A stretch of 64,000 nt of DNA from Acinetobacter qingfengensis (GTDB lineage: Bacteria > Pseudomonadota > Gammaproteobacteria > Pseudomonadales > Moraxellaceae). The notes under the pieces are model-generated. The model was not told where the DNA came from. It ran no database searches and saw nothing but the letters and a program-made list of their open reading frames with translations. The stretch covers positions 1-64,000 of the forward strand of contig NZ_VXKN01000006.1 of NCBI RefSeq assembly GCF_008693185.1, given 5' to 3'. The position numbers and the translations under genes were made by a program. Below, piece by piece: positions 18,561 through 27,857 of this stretch (positions are counted from its first letter, which is position 1; every line of letters begins with the position of its first letter).

Positions 18561-19341
18561 AATATTCGTTAAGTATCCAACCACTAATATAGGCAAAATA
18601 TTCTCTTAACCAGACATTAAAGCTTGTTGCCTTGGGTGTAGGCGCGCTAATCATCTCAACATGTTGATAACCCTGTTGCTTGGCAATTGCTGCGGCTCTA
18701 ACGGTATGAAAATCACTGGTAACTACAGCAATTGGTGAAGATAAATCAAGCTGATATCTACTTAGAATCATCTGACTATTTCTGAAGTTAAGGTCAGTGC
18801 TGGTACTTTGATTTTCTTGTACTATACGCTGTAATGGAATTTGATATTGATGATGTAGATAGTTCGCCATGACTTCAGCTTCACTATAATGTTCAGAAAA
18901 ACCCAGCCCGCCGCTGACGATTATCGGAATATCTGAGTATTGCTGCGCGATGGTTGCTGCGGTATCAAGTCGTTTGGCAAGGGTTGGACTAGGTTGGTCA
19001 CCTTGAACACCGGAACCTAGAACAATAATTGCTTTTGGAGGCTGGATAAAACGATGATGATCACTAATTTTTTGTGCAACCAGCATGACAAAGCCAAAAA
19101 AAGTGATGCACCAGAGAAAAAATAATATCCAGATTCCGCACCAAAAATTTCTTAAAGCTGGATGTGAACGTAAATAAGTTTGTAGCCACGACCAAGTAAA
19201 ACCATGGCATAAAAAAATTATACCAATTAACAAGGGTAAAATCGTACCCAAATGGATTTTACCCATTAGGATCAGAACAAAGCCATTCAAAAACAGGATT
19301 GTGCCAAGAATAAATAATAAGCTGCGACTAATCATTGACAT
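18559..19341 (-). CDS. YdcF/ElyC-family (DUF218) membrane protein
   Basis: 260 residues: three N-terminal hydrophobic segments (about 7-25, 32-50, 70-92), then a DUF218 domain with IIVLGSGVQGDQPSP, the short IIVSGGLGF strand-turn, SEAEVMANYL and the VTSDFHTVRAA motif. E. coli relatives (ElyC, SanA, YdcF) act in envelope or peptidoglycan precursor homeostasis; the reaction is not established. Two Met within the first three codons leave the start slightly open. Convergent with coaBC. Confidence 0.85.
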   Translation of the reverse strand: MSMISRSLLFILGTILFLNGFVLILMGKIHLGTILPLLIGIIFLCHGFTWSWLQTYLRSHPALRNFWCGIWILFFLWCITFFGFVMLVAQKISDHHRFIQPPKAIIVLGSGVQGDQPSPTLAKRLDTAATIAQQYSDIPIIVSGGLGFSEHYSEAEVMANYLHHQYQIPLQRIVQENQSTSTDLNFRNSQMILSRYQLDLSSPIAVVTSDFHTVRAAAIAKQQGYQHVEMISAPTPKATSFNVWLREYFAYISGWILNEY

Positions 19342-19380
19342 AAACAGGCAAATTAAACATGAGTATTAAAAAGTATAATT

Positions 19381-19414
19381 CAGATAAAAAGAAACCACAG
19401 TAAAAACTGTGGTT
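19381..19414 (-). terminator. Terminator of the secB operon
   Basis: On the minus strand AACCACAG/CTGTGGTT forms a perfect 8-bp stem with a 6-base loop, followed by TTCTTTTTAT. It lies about 20 bases after the secB stop. Confidence 0.82.
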
Positions 19415-19433
19415 GTGCGTGTATTAAAATAAT

Positions 19434-19898
19434 CTAGGCCTGACCAGCCGCATCCGCTTGTTCTGTCAAACGTTGCATATTGGATTCAAATTCAGCATCA
19501 AAGTTGATTGGACTTAATAATAATTGTGGGAAGCTGCCTTTGCTTACCAAGTCATTGACTGCTTCACGCAGGAATGGAAATAAAATATTCGGACAATATG
19601 CACCTAAAACATAAGGTAAACGTTCTTGTTCGACACCATCTAATAGAAAGATTCCTGCTTGAGTGACATCAACAATAAACGCAGTTTCAGTTGCGTTGTT
19701 TGCAGTGACAACAACTTTTAGAGATACTTCGTAATGTGTCGGATCAAGTTGTTCGGCAGCAGATGACAAATTAATATTAAGCTCAGGTTGCCATTCTTTA
19801 GTGAAGACTTGTGCCCCTGGAACTTCAAAAGAAACATCTTTTAAATAAATACGTTCAAGCGCAAGTTGTGGTTGTGCGGCTTGTTGTTCTTCGCTCAT
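19434..19898 (-). CDS. secB: Protein-export chaperone SecB
   Basis: Cytosolic homotetrameric chaperone that keeps preproteins unfolded and hands them to SecA. 154 residues, standard. The core [16 protein letters not shown], the [15 protein letters not shown] block and the hydrophobic groove segment [12 protein letters not shown] are typical. It is the last gene of a rhodanese-grxC-secB string, the same order as E. coli yibN-grxC-secB. Confidence 0.97.
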   Translation of the reverse strand: MSEEQQAAQPQLALERIYLKDVSFEVPGAQVFTKEWQPELNINLSSAAEQLDPTHYEVSLKVVVTANNATETAFIVDVTQAGIFLLDGVEQERLPYVLGAYCPNILFPFLREAVNDLVSKGSFPQLLLSPINFDAEFESNMQRLTEQADAAGQA

Positions 19899-19930
19899 TG
19901 TGTGTTCCTTAGTGTTTTGGATTAGAAAAG

Positions 19931-20191
19931 TTAGTTATTAAGTAGTTGGTCTAGCTTACCTTCACGCTCTAAAGCATAAAGTTGATCAAAACCACCAATG
20001 AATTGATCATTGATAAAAATTTGTGGAACAGTACGATGGTTGGTACGTTGCATTAATTCAATACGTACCTCAGGTGCTTCTTGGGAGAGATTAACTTCTT
20101 TATAAGCAATGCCTTTGCGTTCAAGAAGTTGCTTCGCCCGAATACAGTAAGGGCATACTGTGGTCGAATAGACTGTAACATTTGTAGTCAT
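19931..20191 (-). CDS. grxC: Glutaredoxin 3
   Basis: Small dithiol oxidoreductase, 86 residues. Active site CPYC ([14 protein letters not shown]), the cis-Pro TVPQIFI segment and the glutathione-binding [10 protein letters not shown] are all present. It lies 32 bases upstream of secB and 12 bases downstream of the rhodanese gene. Confidence 0.97.
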   Translation of the reverse strand: MTTNVTVYSTTVCPYCIRAKQLLERKGIAYKEVNLSQEAPEVRIELMQRTNHRTVPQIFINDQFIGGFDQLYALEREGKLDQLLNN

Positions 20192-20203
20192 AAGATACTC
20201 TCG

Positions 20204-20614
20204 TTATTTTTGTGATTTGACCAGTGGAAGATTTTGTCCTTTCCAGTTGATAATGCCGCCATCCAGACGATAGCTATCATGATGACCAACTTTTTGTAAG
20301 GCAGAACCAGCCACCTGACCCATATTGCAGATAAAAATCAGCGGGCGATCATAAGCTTTCAATTCTTCAATGTGCTTGTCTAATTGACTATAAGGAATAT
20401 TACGGCTACCACTAATATGTCCTTGTTTAAAATCTTTACCGTCACGTAAATCAATTAATTGTGCATTTTGTGCCTTGGTTAAAATACCCAGAGCCTGCGG
20501 TGAAATTTTACGTCCGTTACGGCGACTTTCAAGTACAAAAAACAGGACAATCAATACCCCAAGTACACCAAATAAGATTGGGTGATTACCCATGAATTCT
20601 AACCAACGTTCCAC
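20204..20614 (-). CDS. Rhodanese-like domain protein (YibN type)
   Basis: 136 residues: one N-terminal membrane anchor (about 12-28), then a single rhodanese domain with LIDLRDGKDFKQGHISGSRNIPY and the active loop ICNMGQVAGSA containing the catalytic Cys. Probably a membrane-tethered sulfurtransferase; the physiological acceptor is unknown. First gene of the grxC-secB string. Confidence 0.9.
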   Translation of the reverse strand: MERWLEFMGNHPILFGVLGVLIVLFFVLESRRNGRKISPQALGILTKAQNAQLIDLRDGKDFKQGHISGSRNIPYSQLDKHIEELKAYDRPLIFICNMGQVAGSALQKVGHHDSYRLDGGIINWKGQNLPLVKSQK

Positions 20615-20715
20615 ATTTCACCTTAATATCTAGATTTAAAACCGAACATAGTATAACCCATATATAGCGATGAAAAAGCCAACTTCAAGGGTAAAATTGA
20701 TTGCAGTGATGATTT

Positions 20716-21780
20716 TTATGCATCTTCCAGTTCGCTTAACAAACGATTCATGCTATCCAGACGGCGCTGCAATACCAAGCCTTGTGTTGCGGCATCACGT
20801 AATGCACATTTTTTTTCATGCTGATGTGTACAATTACGAAATTGACAGAGTCCATAAAATGGCTGAAATTCAGGAAAACCAGCGTAAATATTTTGTGCGG
20901 TGAGATGCCATAATCCAAATTCACGAATTCCTGGAGAATCAATGATTGCAGTATCCTGATTCAGTTGAATTAAGCGGGTAGATGTTGTGGTGTGTTGTCC
21001 TAGTGCTGAGTTTTCGGAAATAATATTGGTTTTTTGTGCGGCATCGGGAATTAACGTATTAATGAGTGAACTTTTGCCTACACCAGATTGTCCAACAAAC
21101 ACGACAGTTTTGTGCTGCATCAGTGCCATTAACTGCTGGGGATGATGAGGGTTGTTCGTTGTTGTACTGGCTTGTGTTATACAGGCAGCATAACCTAGAG
21201 ATTGATATTCTTTTAATAGTATTGAGATATGATCATTTTCCTGTATCAGATCAGCTTTATTTAAAACCAATAATGGTAAAATATTTGCAGTTTGGCAAGC
21301 AACAAGATAACGATCAATCAGCATGGGTGAAGGTTCTGGCGTGGCAGCAAAAACAATCACAATTAAATCAACATTTGCAGCGACAGGTTTTAGTTTATGA
21401 TAACGGTCAGGTCGGCTAAGTAAAGACTGGCGAGGATGTAATGCAGTGATCACGCCTAATCCGGTATTTGGGTCTGCTTGCCATGTCACACGATCTCCGG
21501 TAACCAATGCGTCAAGATTGGTACGGGTATGGCAACGCCAGATTTCCCCTAATTGGATAGGTCGCCAGAATGCATCTGGTTCATTTTCCATAGCGACAGG
21601 TTTTTCAGGCATGTGTTTAGGCAATGAGCAAACTTGTACTTCAAGCTGTCGCCCATAATGTTGAACAATTAGACCTTCTATATCTAGAAGTGTATCGAAT
21701 TCCTGTTGTCGATGTTGCTGCTGTTTTTCAATACGTCGTTGCTGTTGTTCAGTTAAGCGGCGTTTGCGGATTAATGCCAT
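20716..21780 (-). CDS. rsgA: Ribosome small subunit-dependent GTPase A
   Basis: Circularly permuted GTPase that acts late in 30S maturation. 354 residues: OB-fold N-terminal part, then G4 (LVLNKADL) ahead of G1 (GQSGVGKSSL) and G3 (IDSPGIREFGL), the permuted order typical of RsgA. The C-terminal zinc knuckle CQFRNCTHQHEKKCAL has its CxxxxCxHxxxxxC pattern. The N-terminal basic stretch (MALIRKRRLTEQQQRRIEKQ) suits rRNA binding. Divergent from orn. Confidence 0.96.
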   Translation of the reverse strand: MALIRKRRLTEQQQRRIEKQQQHRQQEFDTLLDIEGLIVQHYGRQLEVQVCSLPKHMPEKPVAMENEPDAFWRPIQLGEIWRCHTRTNLDALVTGDRVTWQADPNTGLGVITALHPRQSLLSRPDRYHKLKPVAANVDLIVIVFAATPEPSPMLIDRYLVACQTANILPLLVLNKADLIQENDHISILLKEYQSLGYAACITQASTTTNNPHHPQQLMALMQHKTVVFVGQSGVGKSSLINTLIPDAAQKTNIISENSALGQHTTTSTRLIQLNQDTAIIDSPGIREFGLWHLTAQNIYAGFPEFQPFYGLCQFRNCTHQHEKKCALRDAATQGLVLQRRLDSMNRLLSELEDA

Positions 21781-21907
21781 GCGCTCTCAAATCGGACCAT
21801 AAAACAAGAACTGTAAAAATAGCATGAAGCAGATGTATATTTACAGTCTAGTGCTATTTTTTTTGCTACTATAGAGCGTTAAATAACAGGATAAGTAAGA
21901 CTATTTC

Positions 21908-22459
21908 ATGAGTAGTACAGCAGATACACGTTTAATTTGGATTGATTTGGAAATGACAGGTCTTGATACAGATAAAGACCAGATTATTGAAGTTGCCACT
22001 ATTATTACCGATGATCAACTGAATGTATTGGCAGAGGGTCCGGTACTGGCTGTGCATCAGAGTGACCAGATATTAAATGCCATGGATGAATGGAATACTC
22101 GCCAACATGGACAATCAGGATTAATCGAACGTGTCCGTAGAAGTCAGCTTACTGCGCAGGATGCAGAGTTACAAACCATTAATTTTCTAAAAAAATGGGT
22201 TAATCCAAAAATTTCTCCAATGTGTGGGAATTCAATTTGCCAGGATCGCCGTTTTATGCACCGTTTGATGCCTGAACTTGAGCAATATTTTCATTATCGC
22301 AATCTAGATGTATCTTCTGTTAAGGAATTGGCAAAGCGCTGGCGCCCAGAAATTATGTCGGGTCTGAAAAAAGAGGCATCTCATTTGGCACTAGACGATA
22401 TTCGTGACTCTATTCGTGAATTAAAATATTATCGGGAATATTTTTTTCGTATTGAGTAA
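21908..22459 (+). CDS. orn: Oligoribonuclease
   Basis: 3'-5' exoribonuclease of the DEDDh class that clears 2-5 nt RNAs and pGpG; it completes c-di-GMP breakdown, which matters given the diguanylate cyclase at 24592. 183 residues. Motifs [10 protein letters not shown] (DxE), [12 protein letters not shown] and [11 protein letters not shown] (H and D) are intact. Confidence 0.97.
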   Translation: MSSTADTRLIWIDLEMTGLDTDKDQIIEVATIITDDQLNVLAEGPVLAVHQSDQILNAMDEWNTRQHGQSGLIERVRRSQLTAQDAELQTINFLKKWVNPKISPMCGNSICQDRRFMHRLMPELEQYFHYRNLDVSSVKELAKRWRPEIMSGLKKEASHLALDDIRDSIRELKYYREYFFRIE

Positions 22460-22495
22460 TAATAGTTAGAAATGTGAATGTATTAAATACAATAT

Positions 22496-22523
22496 AAAAA
22501 GTCAGATTTTTCTGGCTTTTTTA
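22496..22523 (+). terminator. Terminator of orn
   Basis: AAAAAGTCAGA and TCTGGCTTTTT pair (one G-U) around TTTT, with a T-run after the stem, about 40 bases downstream of the orn stop. Confidence 0.85.
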
Positions 22524-22684
22524 TACAAATTAATGATCAATTACTGTATTTTTATAACTAAAATATACATACGGCTATATTTAAACAGATTACAATGTAA
22601 TGCCAGTTGAGAATTTTCTCACCAATTTATGGTGTATTAGAAGTCAGACAATTAATCTAAAACTTTTTATGGGACAAGACGAAG

Positions 22685-23416
22685 ATGCAAAGCAATAACC
22701 CCATTCTTTCACGTGTATCGGTTCAGGCTAATTTTAGCCAGCCGATGACGGTAGAAGGCGCTGTACAGAAGTCAATTTTGTTGACCATTGTTGCTGCGGT
22801 GGTTGGTGTCGCCTTTTATATTTATTGTAATTTAACCGGCGCTTTTAATATCGCAATGGCAGGTTTTTTTGTGGGTGCCGTAGGTTCCTTTATATTGGCG
22901 ATGATCACCACATTTAAACCGAATACTGCACCAGCACTGGCTATACCCTATGCACTTTTTGAAGGTGTATTCTTGGGCGGTGTTTCTCTGTTTTTTGAAA
23001 TGAAATATTCAGGGATTGCTTCACAGGCTTTATTGGCCACATTTGCAACGGCTGTTACGATGTTCGTGCTATATCGTACAGGTGTGGTTCGTGCGACAGA
23101 AAAGTTTAAATCCGTGGTAATTTCTGCCTCGATTGCCATTTTACTGGTTTTTGTAGTGCAATGGATTATGGTATTGGCATTTAAAAGTACCATTCCTGGA
23201 CTATTTGAAAGTACATGGCTGGGTATCGGTTTTGCTGCATTTGTTGCCATTGTTGCTTCTCTTAATTTGATTCTGGATTTTGATTTGATTGAAAGTGGTG
23301 CTGCCAATGGTGCACCAAAAAACTTTGAATGGGTGTGTAGTATTGCCTTGTTGGCAACACTGGTCTGGATGTATGTGTCATTCCTCCGCTTAATTGGTTT
23401 GTTAAGTGATGACTAA
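22685..23416 (+). CDS. Bax inhibitor-1/YccA family membrane protein
   Basis: 243 residues with seven predicted membrane helices. Family features are an N-terminal cytosolic lead, repeated Gly-rich helices (FFVGAVGSFILAM) and the C-terminal LNLILDFDLIESGAA motif with the paired Asp thought to form a pH sensor in this family. Bacterial members (YccA, YbhL) modulate membrane proteases or calcium leak; the role in this organism is not known. Single gene with its own terminator. Confidence 0.88.
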   Translation: MQSNNPILSRVSVQANFSQPMTVEGAVQKSILLTIVAAVVGVAFYIYCNLTGAFNIAMAGFFVGAVGSFILAMITTFKPNTAPALAIPYALFEGVFLGGVSLFFEMKYSGIASQALLATFATAVTMFVLYRTGVVRATEKFKSVVISASIAILLVFVVQWIMVLAFKSTIPGLFESTWLGIGFAAFVAIVASLNLILDFDLIESGAANGAPKNFEWVCSIALLATLVWMYVSFLRLIGLLSDD

Positions 23417-23453
23417 ACATAAATGATTTAAAAGCTATTTTTATTTAATCAAT

Positions 23454-23486
23454 CATCGCCCTGCATTTGCAGGGCGATGTTATTTT
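23454..23486 (+). terminator. Terminator after the BI-1/YccA gene
   Basis: A perfect 11-bp stem CATCGCCCTGC/GCAGGGCGATG with a 4-base loop, then TTATTTT. A strong intrinsic terminator that separates this gene from fabI. Confidence 0.9.
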
Positions 23487-23563
23487 GGAAGATTTCAACC
23501 TTTACAGTGTCTGGGGAACACGGCATGATGAAGCAGTTTTTATATTGATTGAGAAGCTAGAAT

Positions 23564-24367
23564 ATGAGCCAAGGATTATTAGCAGGAAAACGTTTTCTGG
23601 TTGCCGGTATTGCCAGCAAATTATCAATTGCCTACGGTATTGCTCATGCCTTACATCGTGAAGGTGCCGAACTTGCATTTACCTATCCAAATGACAAAAT
23701 GAAAAAACGTGTTGACGAATTTGCTGCACAACTTGGTTCGGATTTGGTCTTTGCCTGTGATGTTGCAGATGATGCTCAGATTGAACAAACTTTCGCAGAT
23801 TTAGCCAAGCATTGGGATGGCCTTGATGGTGTGGTGCATTCGATTGGTTTTGCTCCGGCAGAAACTTTAGATGGTGATTTTACAGAAGCGACTAGTCGTG
23901 AAGGCTATAAAATTGCACATGATATTAGTGCATATAGTTTTGTTGCAATGGCCCGTGCAGCACGTCCATTATTGGCGGCACGTCAAGGCTGTTTATTAAC
24001 ATTGACTTATCAAGGGTCTGAGCGTGTATTGCCAAATTACAATGTAATGGGTATGGCGAAAGCATCACTTGAAGCTGGTGTTCGTTATTTGGCTTCTAGC
24101 CTAGGTAAAGAAGGGATTCGTGTAAATGCAATTTCTGCTGGTCCAATTCGTACATTGGCAGCAAGTGGTATTAAATCATTTCGTAAAATGTTAGATGCCA
24201 ACGAAAAAACAGCCCCACTGAAACGTAATGTTACTATTGAGGAAGTGGGCAATGCTGCGTTATTTCTATGTTCACCTTGGGCTTCAGGAATTACAGGTGA
24301 AATTCTTTATGTTGATGCTGGCTTTAATACAGTAGGTATGAGCCCGGAATTGATGGAAACTGAATAA
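23564..24367 (+). CDS. fabI: Enoyl-[acyl-carrier-protein] reductase (NADH)
   Basis: Last step of each fatty acid elongation round; target of triclosan and isoniazid-type inhibitors. 267 residues of the short-chain dehydrogenase fold: nucleotide loop [13 protein letters not shown], the DVADD segment, SIGFAP, and the FabI-type catalytic pair Tyr-x6-Lys in [27 protein letters not shown] is the flexible substrate loop. The start is the ATG after a weakly purine-rich leader. Confidence 0.97.
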   Translation: MSQGLLAGKRFLVAGIASKLSIAYGIAHALHREGAELAFTYPNDKMKKRVDEFAAQLGSDLVFACDVADDAQIEQTFADLAKHWDGLDGVVHSIGFAPAETLDGDFTEATSREGYKIAHDISAYSFVAMARAARPLLAARQGCLLTLTYQGSERVLPNYNVMGMAKASLEAGVRYLASSLGKEGIRVNAISAGPIRTLAASGIKSFRKMLDANEKTAPLKRNVTIEEVGNAALFLCSPWASGITGEILYVDAGFNTVGMSPELMETE

Positions 24368-24436
24368 TTCTGTATAAACATGATGACAGAAATAACGTTG
24401 CTCTATGTAATTTAGTAATATGCATTAAAGTATGAT

Positions 24437-24469
24437 AAAAATTCACTCTCATTCAGGGTGAATTTTTTA
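24437..24469 (+). terminator. Terminator of fabI
   Basis: AAAATTCAC and GTGAATTTT pair around CTCTCATTCAG-type loop sequence, then a T-run. About 70 bases after the fabI stop. Confidence 0.82.
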
Positions 24470-24591
24470 TTGAACATCGAATTAAAATAAGTTTAAATAG
24501 CAAGAATAGTCCGATCAATATAAGGATAATTATAAACAAGCTGAATGAAACAAAATCATCATTTTGCCAGTATATTTAGTCGGGGTTATCA

Positions 24592-25755
24592 TTGTTTTCT
24601 ATGATTTTAGAAGCAAAAAATTATTACATATTACTCGTACCGTGCTTTCTTATTTTATTAAGTTTTATTTCTCTGTGTTTATCTGTTATTAAACCATTGA
24701 AGAATAAACTAGGTTGGCTATCAGCTTCAATTTTTTTAGTGGGAATAACTTTGCTGATGCAGAGTGTAGTGCCGGTAGCACAATTACATTACTGGGCATG
24801 GCTAATTTGTCTGGGTTATTTATTGTCAGTGATTAATGTGGTCATGGCAATTTCACAACGCTTTGCTATTAAGTCAAATTATATATGCTGGATTATCATT
24901 GTCTTGTTTGCAGAGATTGGTGTATTTTATTTTTCACTCATACAAGAGCAACGAGTATTAAGAGTCATCATTATTGGTCTATCATTAATTACACTTTACC
25001 TTATACCAATAAAAAAAATCTGGCGAGCAAAACCAAAACATCAACTAGATCATATTTTGCGCATCATTTATACAGTTAATATTATTCTTTTAATAATCAG
25101 ACAAAGTTATTTGTATTATGAAGCATTACATGGTGTAGATTTTGCTGAGTCATCGCAGTCTTTATTTTGGGTGTTAACACAATTTAATACCTTATTATTC
25201 TGCTTTACTATTTTAAGTGTTATTGTGGGTTGTAATATTCAGGATCTGGTTGTGCAGTTAGAAAAAGAACGAGGATTAGATCCCTTAACTGGAATTGCGA
25301 ATAGACGTTATTTTTTGGATCATTCAAAACAATATTTAACACCAGGTGGTAAGGGGCGTTGTGCATTATTTATTTGTGATATTGATGATTTTAAAAAAGT
25401 GAATGATCAATATGGACATCAGGTGGGTGATGAGGTATTACAAAGCTTTGTACATTGTATCAAGTCAGAATTACGCTACCGTGATATTTTAGTTCGAATG
25501 GGGGGAGAGGAGTTTGTCGGTATAATCCAGAATGTTGATTTAATGCATGCTAAAAAGATTTTAGAGAATATTCAACGTAAATTAACAAGCCATCCGTTCT
25601 ATATTCAGACATACCATATTCAGATTACTGCTAGTTTTGGTTTGGTTATGCTGGATAATTATACTTCGATTGAAGAAGCAATCGTTGATGCAGATCGTTT
25701 AATGTATGAAATGAAATCATCAGGAAAGAACGGTATTAAATATTTAATAGAATAA
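24592..25755 (+). CDS. Membrane-bound diguanylate cyclase (GGDEF)
   Basis: 387 residues: six or seven N-terminal hydrophobic segments (to about residue 220), then a GGDEF domain. The active loop is RMGGEEFVG, with the metal Asp in ICDIDDFKKVNDQYGHQVGD. RYRD lies five residues before GGEEF, a complete RxxD I-site, so product inhibition is expected. No EAL domain. It should make c-di-GMP in response to an unknown membrane signal. The start is either TTG (24592, with GGGG about 7 bases upstream) or ATG (24601). Confidence 0.9.
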   Translation: MFSMILEAKNYYILLVPCFLILLSFISLCLSVIKPLKNKLGWLSASIFLVGITLLMQSVVPVAQLHYWAWLICLGYLLSVINVVMAISQRFAIKSNYICWIIIVLFAEIGVFYFSLIQEQRVLRVIIIGLSLITLYLIPIKKIWRAKPKHQLDHILRIIYTVNIILLIIRQSYLYYEALHGVDFAESSQSLFWVLTQFNTLLFCFTILSVIVGCNIQDLVVQLEKERGLDPLTGIANRRYFLDHSKQYLTPGGKGRCALFICDIDDFKKVNDQYGHQVGDEVLQSFVHCIKSELRYRDILVRMGGEEFVGIIQNVDLMHAKKILENIQRKLTSHPFYIQTYHIQITASFGLVMLDNYTSIEEAIVDADRLMYEMKSSGKNGIKYLIE

Positions 25756-25946
25756 TATGAGAAGGACGGATTACAGCAAATATTGACTAAATTTTGTCTT
25801 TTCTATTACAAAAATATGCAAAACAATACAGCGTTACATCTTAAAACTAAAAAATAGCGTTTAAATCTCCTTATGATTGGCTTACATTATGTTGGTTTAA
25901 GAATTTCACTGTATTAGTGGATTGATATTCAAGGATTTTTAACCCT

Positions 25947-27140
25947 ATGTTCAAGTCATTTTTTCCTAAACCTCGTTGGTTTTTATTGAGTGTAATCTTT
26001 TGGTTGATTCTAAATATTGGGCTTTGGTATAGCGGGGGGAAATCATGGGGTGAATTTTTTGGTTTTGCACAGGGGTATGCTGATGCGGAAGCCATTATTG
26101 GCGTAAGTCGTTTTTGGCAAGCTTCAGCTTTATGGTTCTATGTTTGGTTTTTTCTTTCCACGGCAATTTTTTGGTTATTCTGGAAAATGATTGCACCACA
26201 TAAATGGTTAAACTGGGCAATTTGGGGTTCTGGCTTTATTTTGTTTAATATCTGGTTTGGTGTGCAGGTCAGTGTTGCTCTTAACGCCTGGTATGTTCCA
26301 TTCTGGGATTTGATCCAGAAGATGTTGACTAACAATGGTGGAGACATTTCCCAGCTTTATCAAGAAACTTTAACCTTTTTGTATATTGCCATGGTTGCGG
26401 TGACCTTAGCGGTGGTGAATTCCTTTTTTGTGAGCCATTGGGTGTTTCGTTGGCGTACAGCAATGAATGAATATTATGTGCAATATTGGGATCAATTGCG
26501 CCATGTAGAGGGTGCATCACAGCGTGTACAAGAAGATACCATGCGTTTTGCAACGATTATGGAAAATTTGGGTGTTGAATTAATTAAGGCAATTATGACG
26601 CTGATTGCTTTTTTACCCATTTTATTTACGTTGTCTAAATATGTACCAGAACTTCCAGTTGTCGGATACATTGAGCATTCTTTAGTATGGGCAGCAATTA
26701 TATGGGCGGTTTTTGGTACAGTATTGCTTCTGGTGGTCGGTATCAAATTACCTGGTTTGGAATTTAATAACCAAAAGGTAGAAGCAGCTTATCGTAAGGA
26801 ACTGGTTTATGGTGAAGATCATGCGGATCGTGCCGCACCTCCAACATTAAAAGAATTATTTTCTAGAGTGCGTAAAAATTATTTTAAGCTTTATTTTCAT
26901 TATGCTTATTTTAATATGGTAGCTACATGGTATGCACAGCTTGATGTACTTTATGGTTTAATTGTATTGTTTCCATCTATTGCCGCAGGAAAATTAACAT
27001 TAGGGCTGATTAATCAGATTGGCGGAATCTTTGATAAAGTTCGTGAATCTTTTCAATATTTGATTAGTTCATGGAAATCGATTATAGAAATGTTGTCGAT
27101 TTATAAGCGTTTAAAAGCATTTGAATCGATTTTAAAATAA
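25947..27140 (+). CDS. sbmA: SbmA/BacA-family peptide transporter
   Basis: 397 residues, near the size of E. coli SbmA (406): an inner-membrane proton-driven importer of peptides such as microcin B17, bleomycin and proline-rich antimicrobial peptides. Seven to eight hydrophobic segments, with SbmA-type blocks such as GKSWGEFFGFAQGYADAE, NAWYVPFWDLIQ, EYYVQYWDQLRHVEGASQRVQEDTMRFA (the conserved SbmA/BacA signature near residue 180) and the C-terminal ESFQYLISSWKSIIEMLSIYKRL. It lacks the nucleotide-binding domain of true ABC proteins, as the family does. Single gene. Confidence 0.9.
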   Translation: MFKSFFPKPRWFLLSVIFWLILNIGLWYSGGKSWGEFFGFAQGYADAEAIIGVSRFWQASALWFYVWFFLSTAIFWLFWKMIAPHKWLNWAIWGSGFILFNIWFGVQVSVALNAWYVPFWDLIQKMLTNNGGDISQLYQETLTFLYIAMVAVTLAVVNSFFVSHWVFRWRTAMNEYYVQYWDQLRHVEGASQRVQEDTMRFATIMENLGVELIKAIMTLIAFLPILFTLSKYVPELPVVGYIEHSLVWAAIIWAVFGTVLLLVVGIKLPGLEFNNQKVEAAYRKELVYGEDHADRAAPPTLKELFSRVRKNYFKLYFHYAYFNMVATWYAQLDVLYGLIVLFPSIAAGKLTLGLINQIGGIFDKVRESFQYLISSWKSIIEMLSIYKRLKAFESILK

Positions 27141-27529
27141 AATACGGATATAGAGAGTAATCATTGTTCTATAAATAGCATGAAGTATGATTTAGCTAAT
27201 CTAGAATCTGACAATATTTATGAATTGTTAAGATTGTCTAATATAGGTATTTAGTCATCTGGGTCTAAGTAGAATGGAACAATTTGATTAAATATCATGT
27301 AATTGTTCCATTCGCTAAGCTGATTGTCAAAATTTATGCATATTAGAATTAAGATTAAAAATCTCTAAAATATAAATTATCATGGGTTTAAGTATAACAG
27401 ATTAGGAAAAATCATAAGAAATGTAAATCATTTTTTAAACTGTTATAGTGATTTATGGTAAAAGTGTATCTATGGTTTTGAGATTAAATTGAACATAATG
27501 ATTGTCATGATATTGACGAGATTACTAAA
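27141..27529. other. AT-rich intergenic region containing a long hairpin
   Basis: About 390 bases after sbmA. Apart from the 13-bp inverted repeat at 27272-27313 I see no gene; a 24-codon open stretch near 27180 has no ribosome binding site and no support. Confidence 0.5.
27272..27313. repeat. Perfect 13-bp inverted repeat (hairpin)
   Basis: GAATGGAACAATT (27272-27284) and AATTGTTCCATTC (27301-27313) are exact reverse complements. Inside, TGAT and ATCA continue the stem with a 3-base bulge, leaving a TAAAT loop. No T-run follows on either strand, so it is not a classic terminator. It could be an RNA structural element or a remnant end repeat. Confidence 0.75.
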
Positions 27530-27679
27530 ATGACTGATAAAAATTCTGAAAAACCGCAAAAATATGCTGATAGTTCCATTTCGGATAAAGCATTCAAAAG
27601 AATGATTTTCTGGTTCGCATTCTATGTAATTCTGTTTTGTGCCGGTGTTGCCCTTGCTGTGAATGCAGACCTTTCATAA
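27530..27679 (+). CDS. Small single-pass membrane protein, 49 residues
   Basis: ATG at 27530 to TAA at 27679. A polar N-terminus rich in Lys, Ser and Asp is followed by one membrane helix (about residues 25-43, MIFWFAFYVILFCAGVALA) and a short tail ending NADLS. The hydrophilic/hydrophobic division and lack of rare codons look coding. The ribosome binding site is weak (GACGAG). Function unknown; too short for most gene callers. Confidence 0.55.
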   Translation: MTDKNSEKPQKYADSSISDKAFKRMIFWFAFYVILFCAGVALAVNADLS

Positions 27680-27857
27680 GACCAATGGTGTAAAATATTT
27701 ATTAGATTTTTTACATCTAAACCTTAAAATAATAGCAATAATGTCCTTAAACCATTATATATTGTGATGATATTCATCTAAATTGGATAGACCTCTAAAA
27801 TTAAAAATCTAAATTGTCATAAAAAAATACCTTAATTTTTACAAGGAAATAAATATC

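Noticed and set aside
27180..27254. 24-codon open stretch after sbmA
   Set aside because: Too short, with no ribosome binding site or other coding sign.
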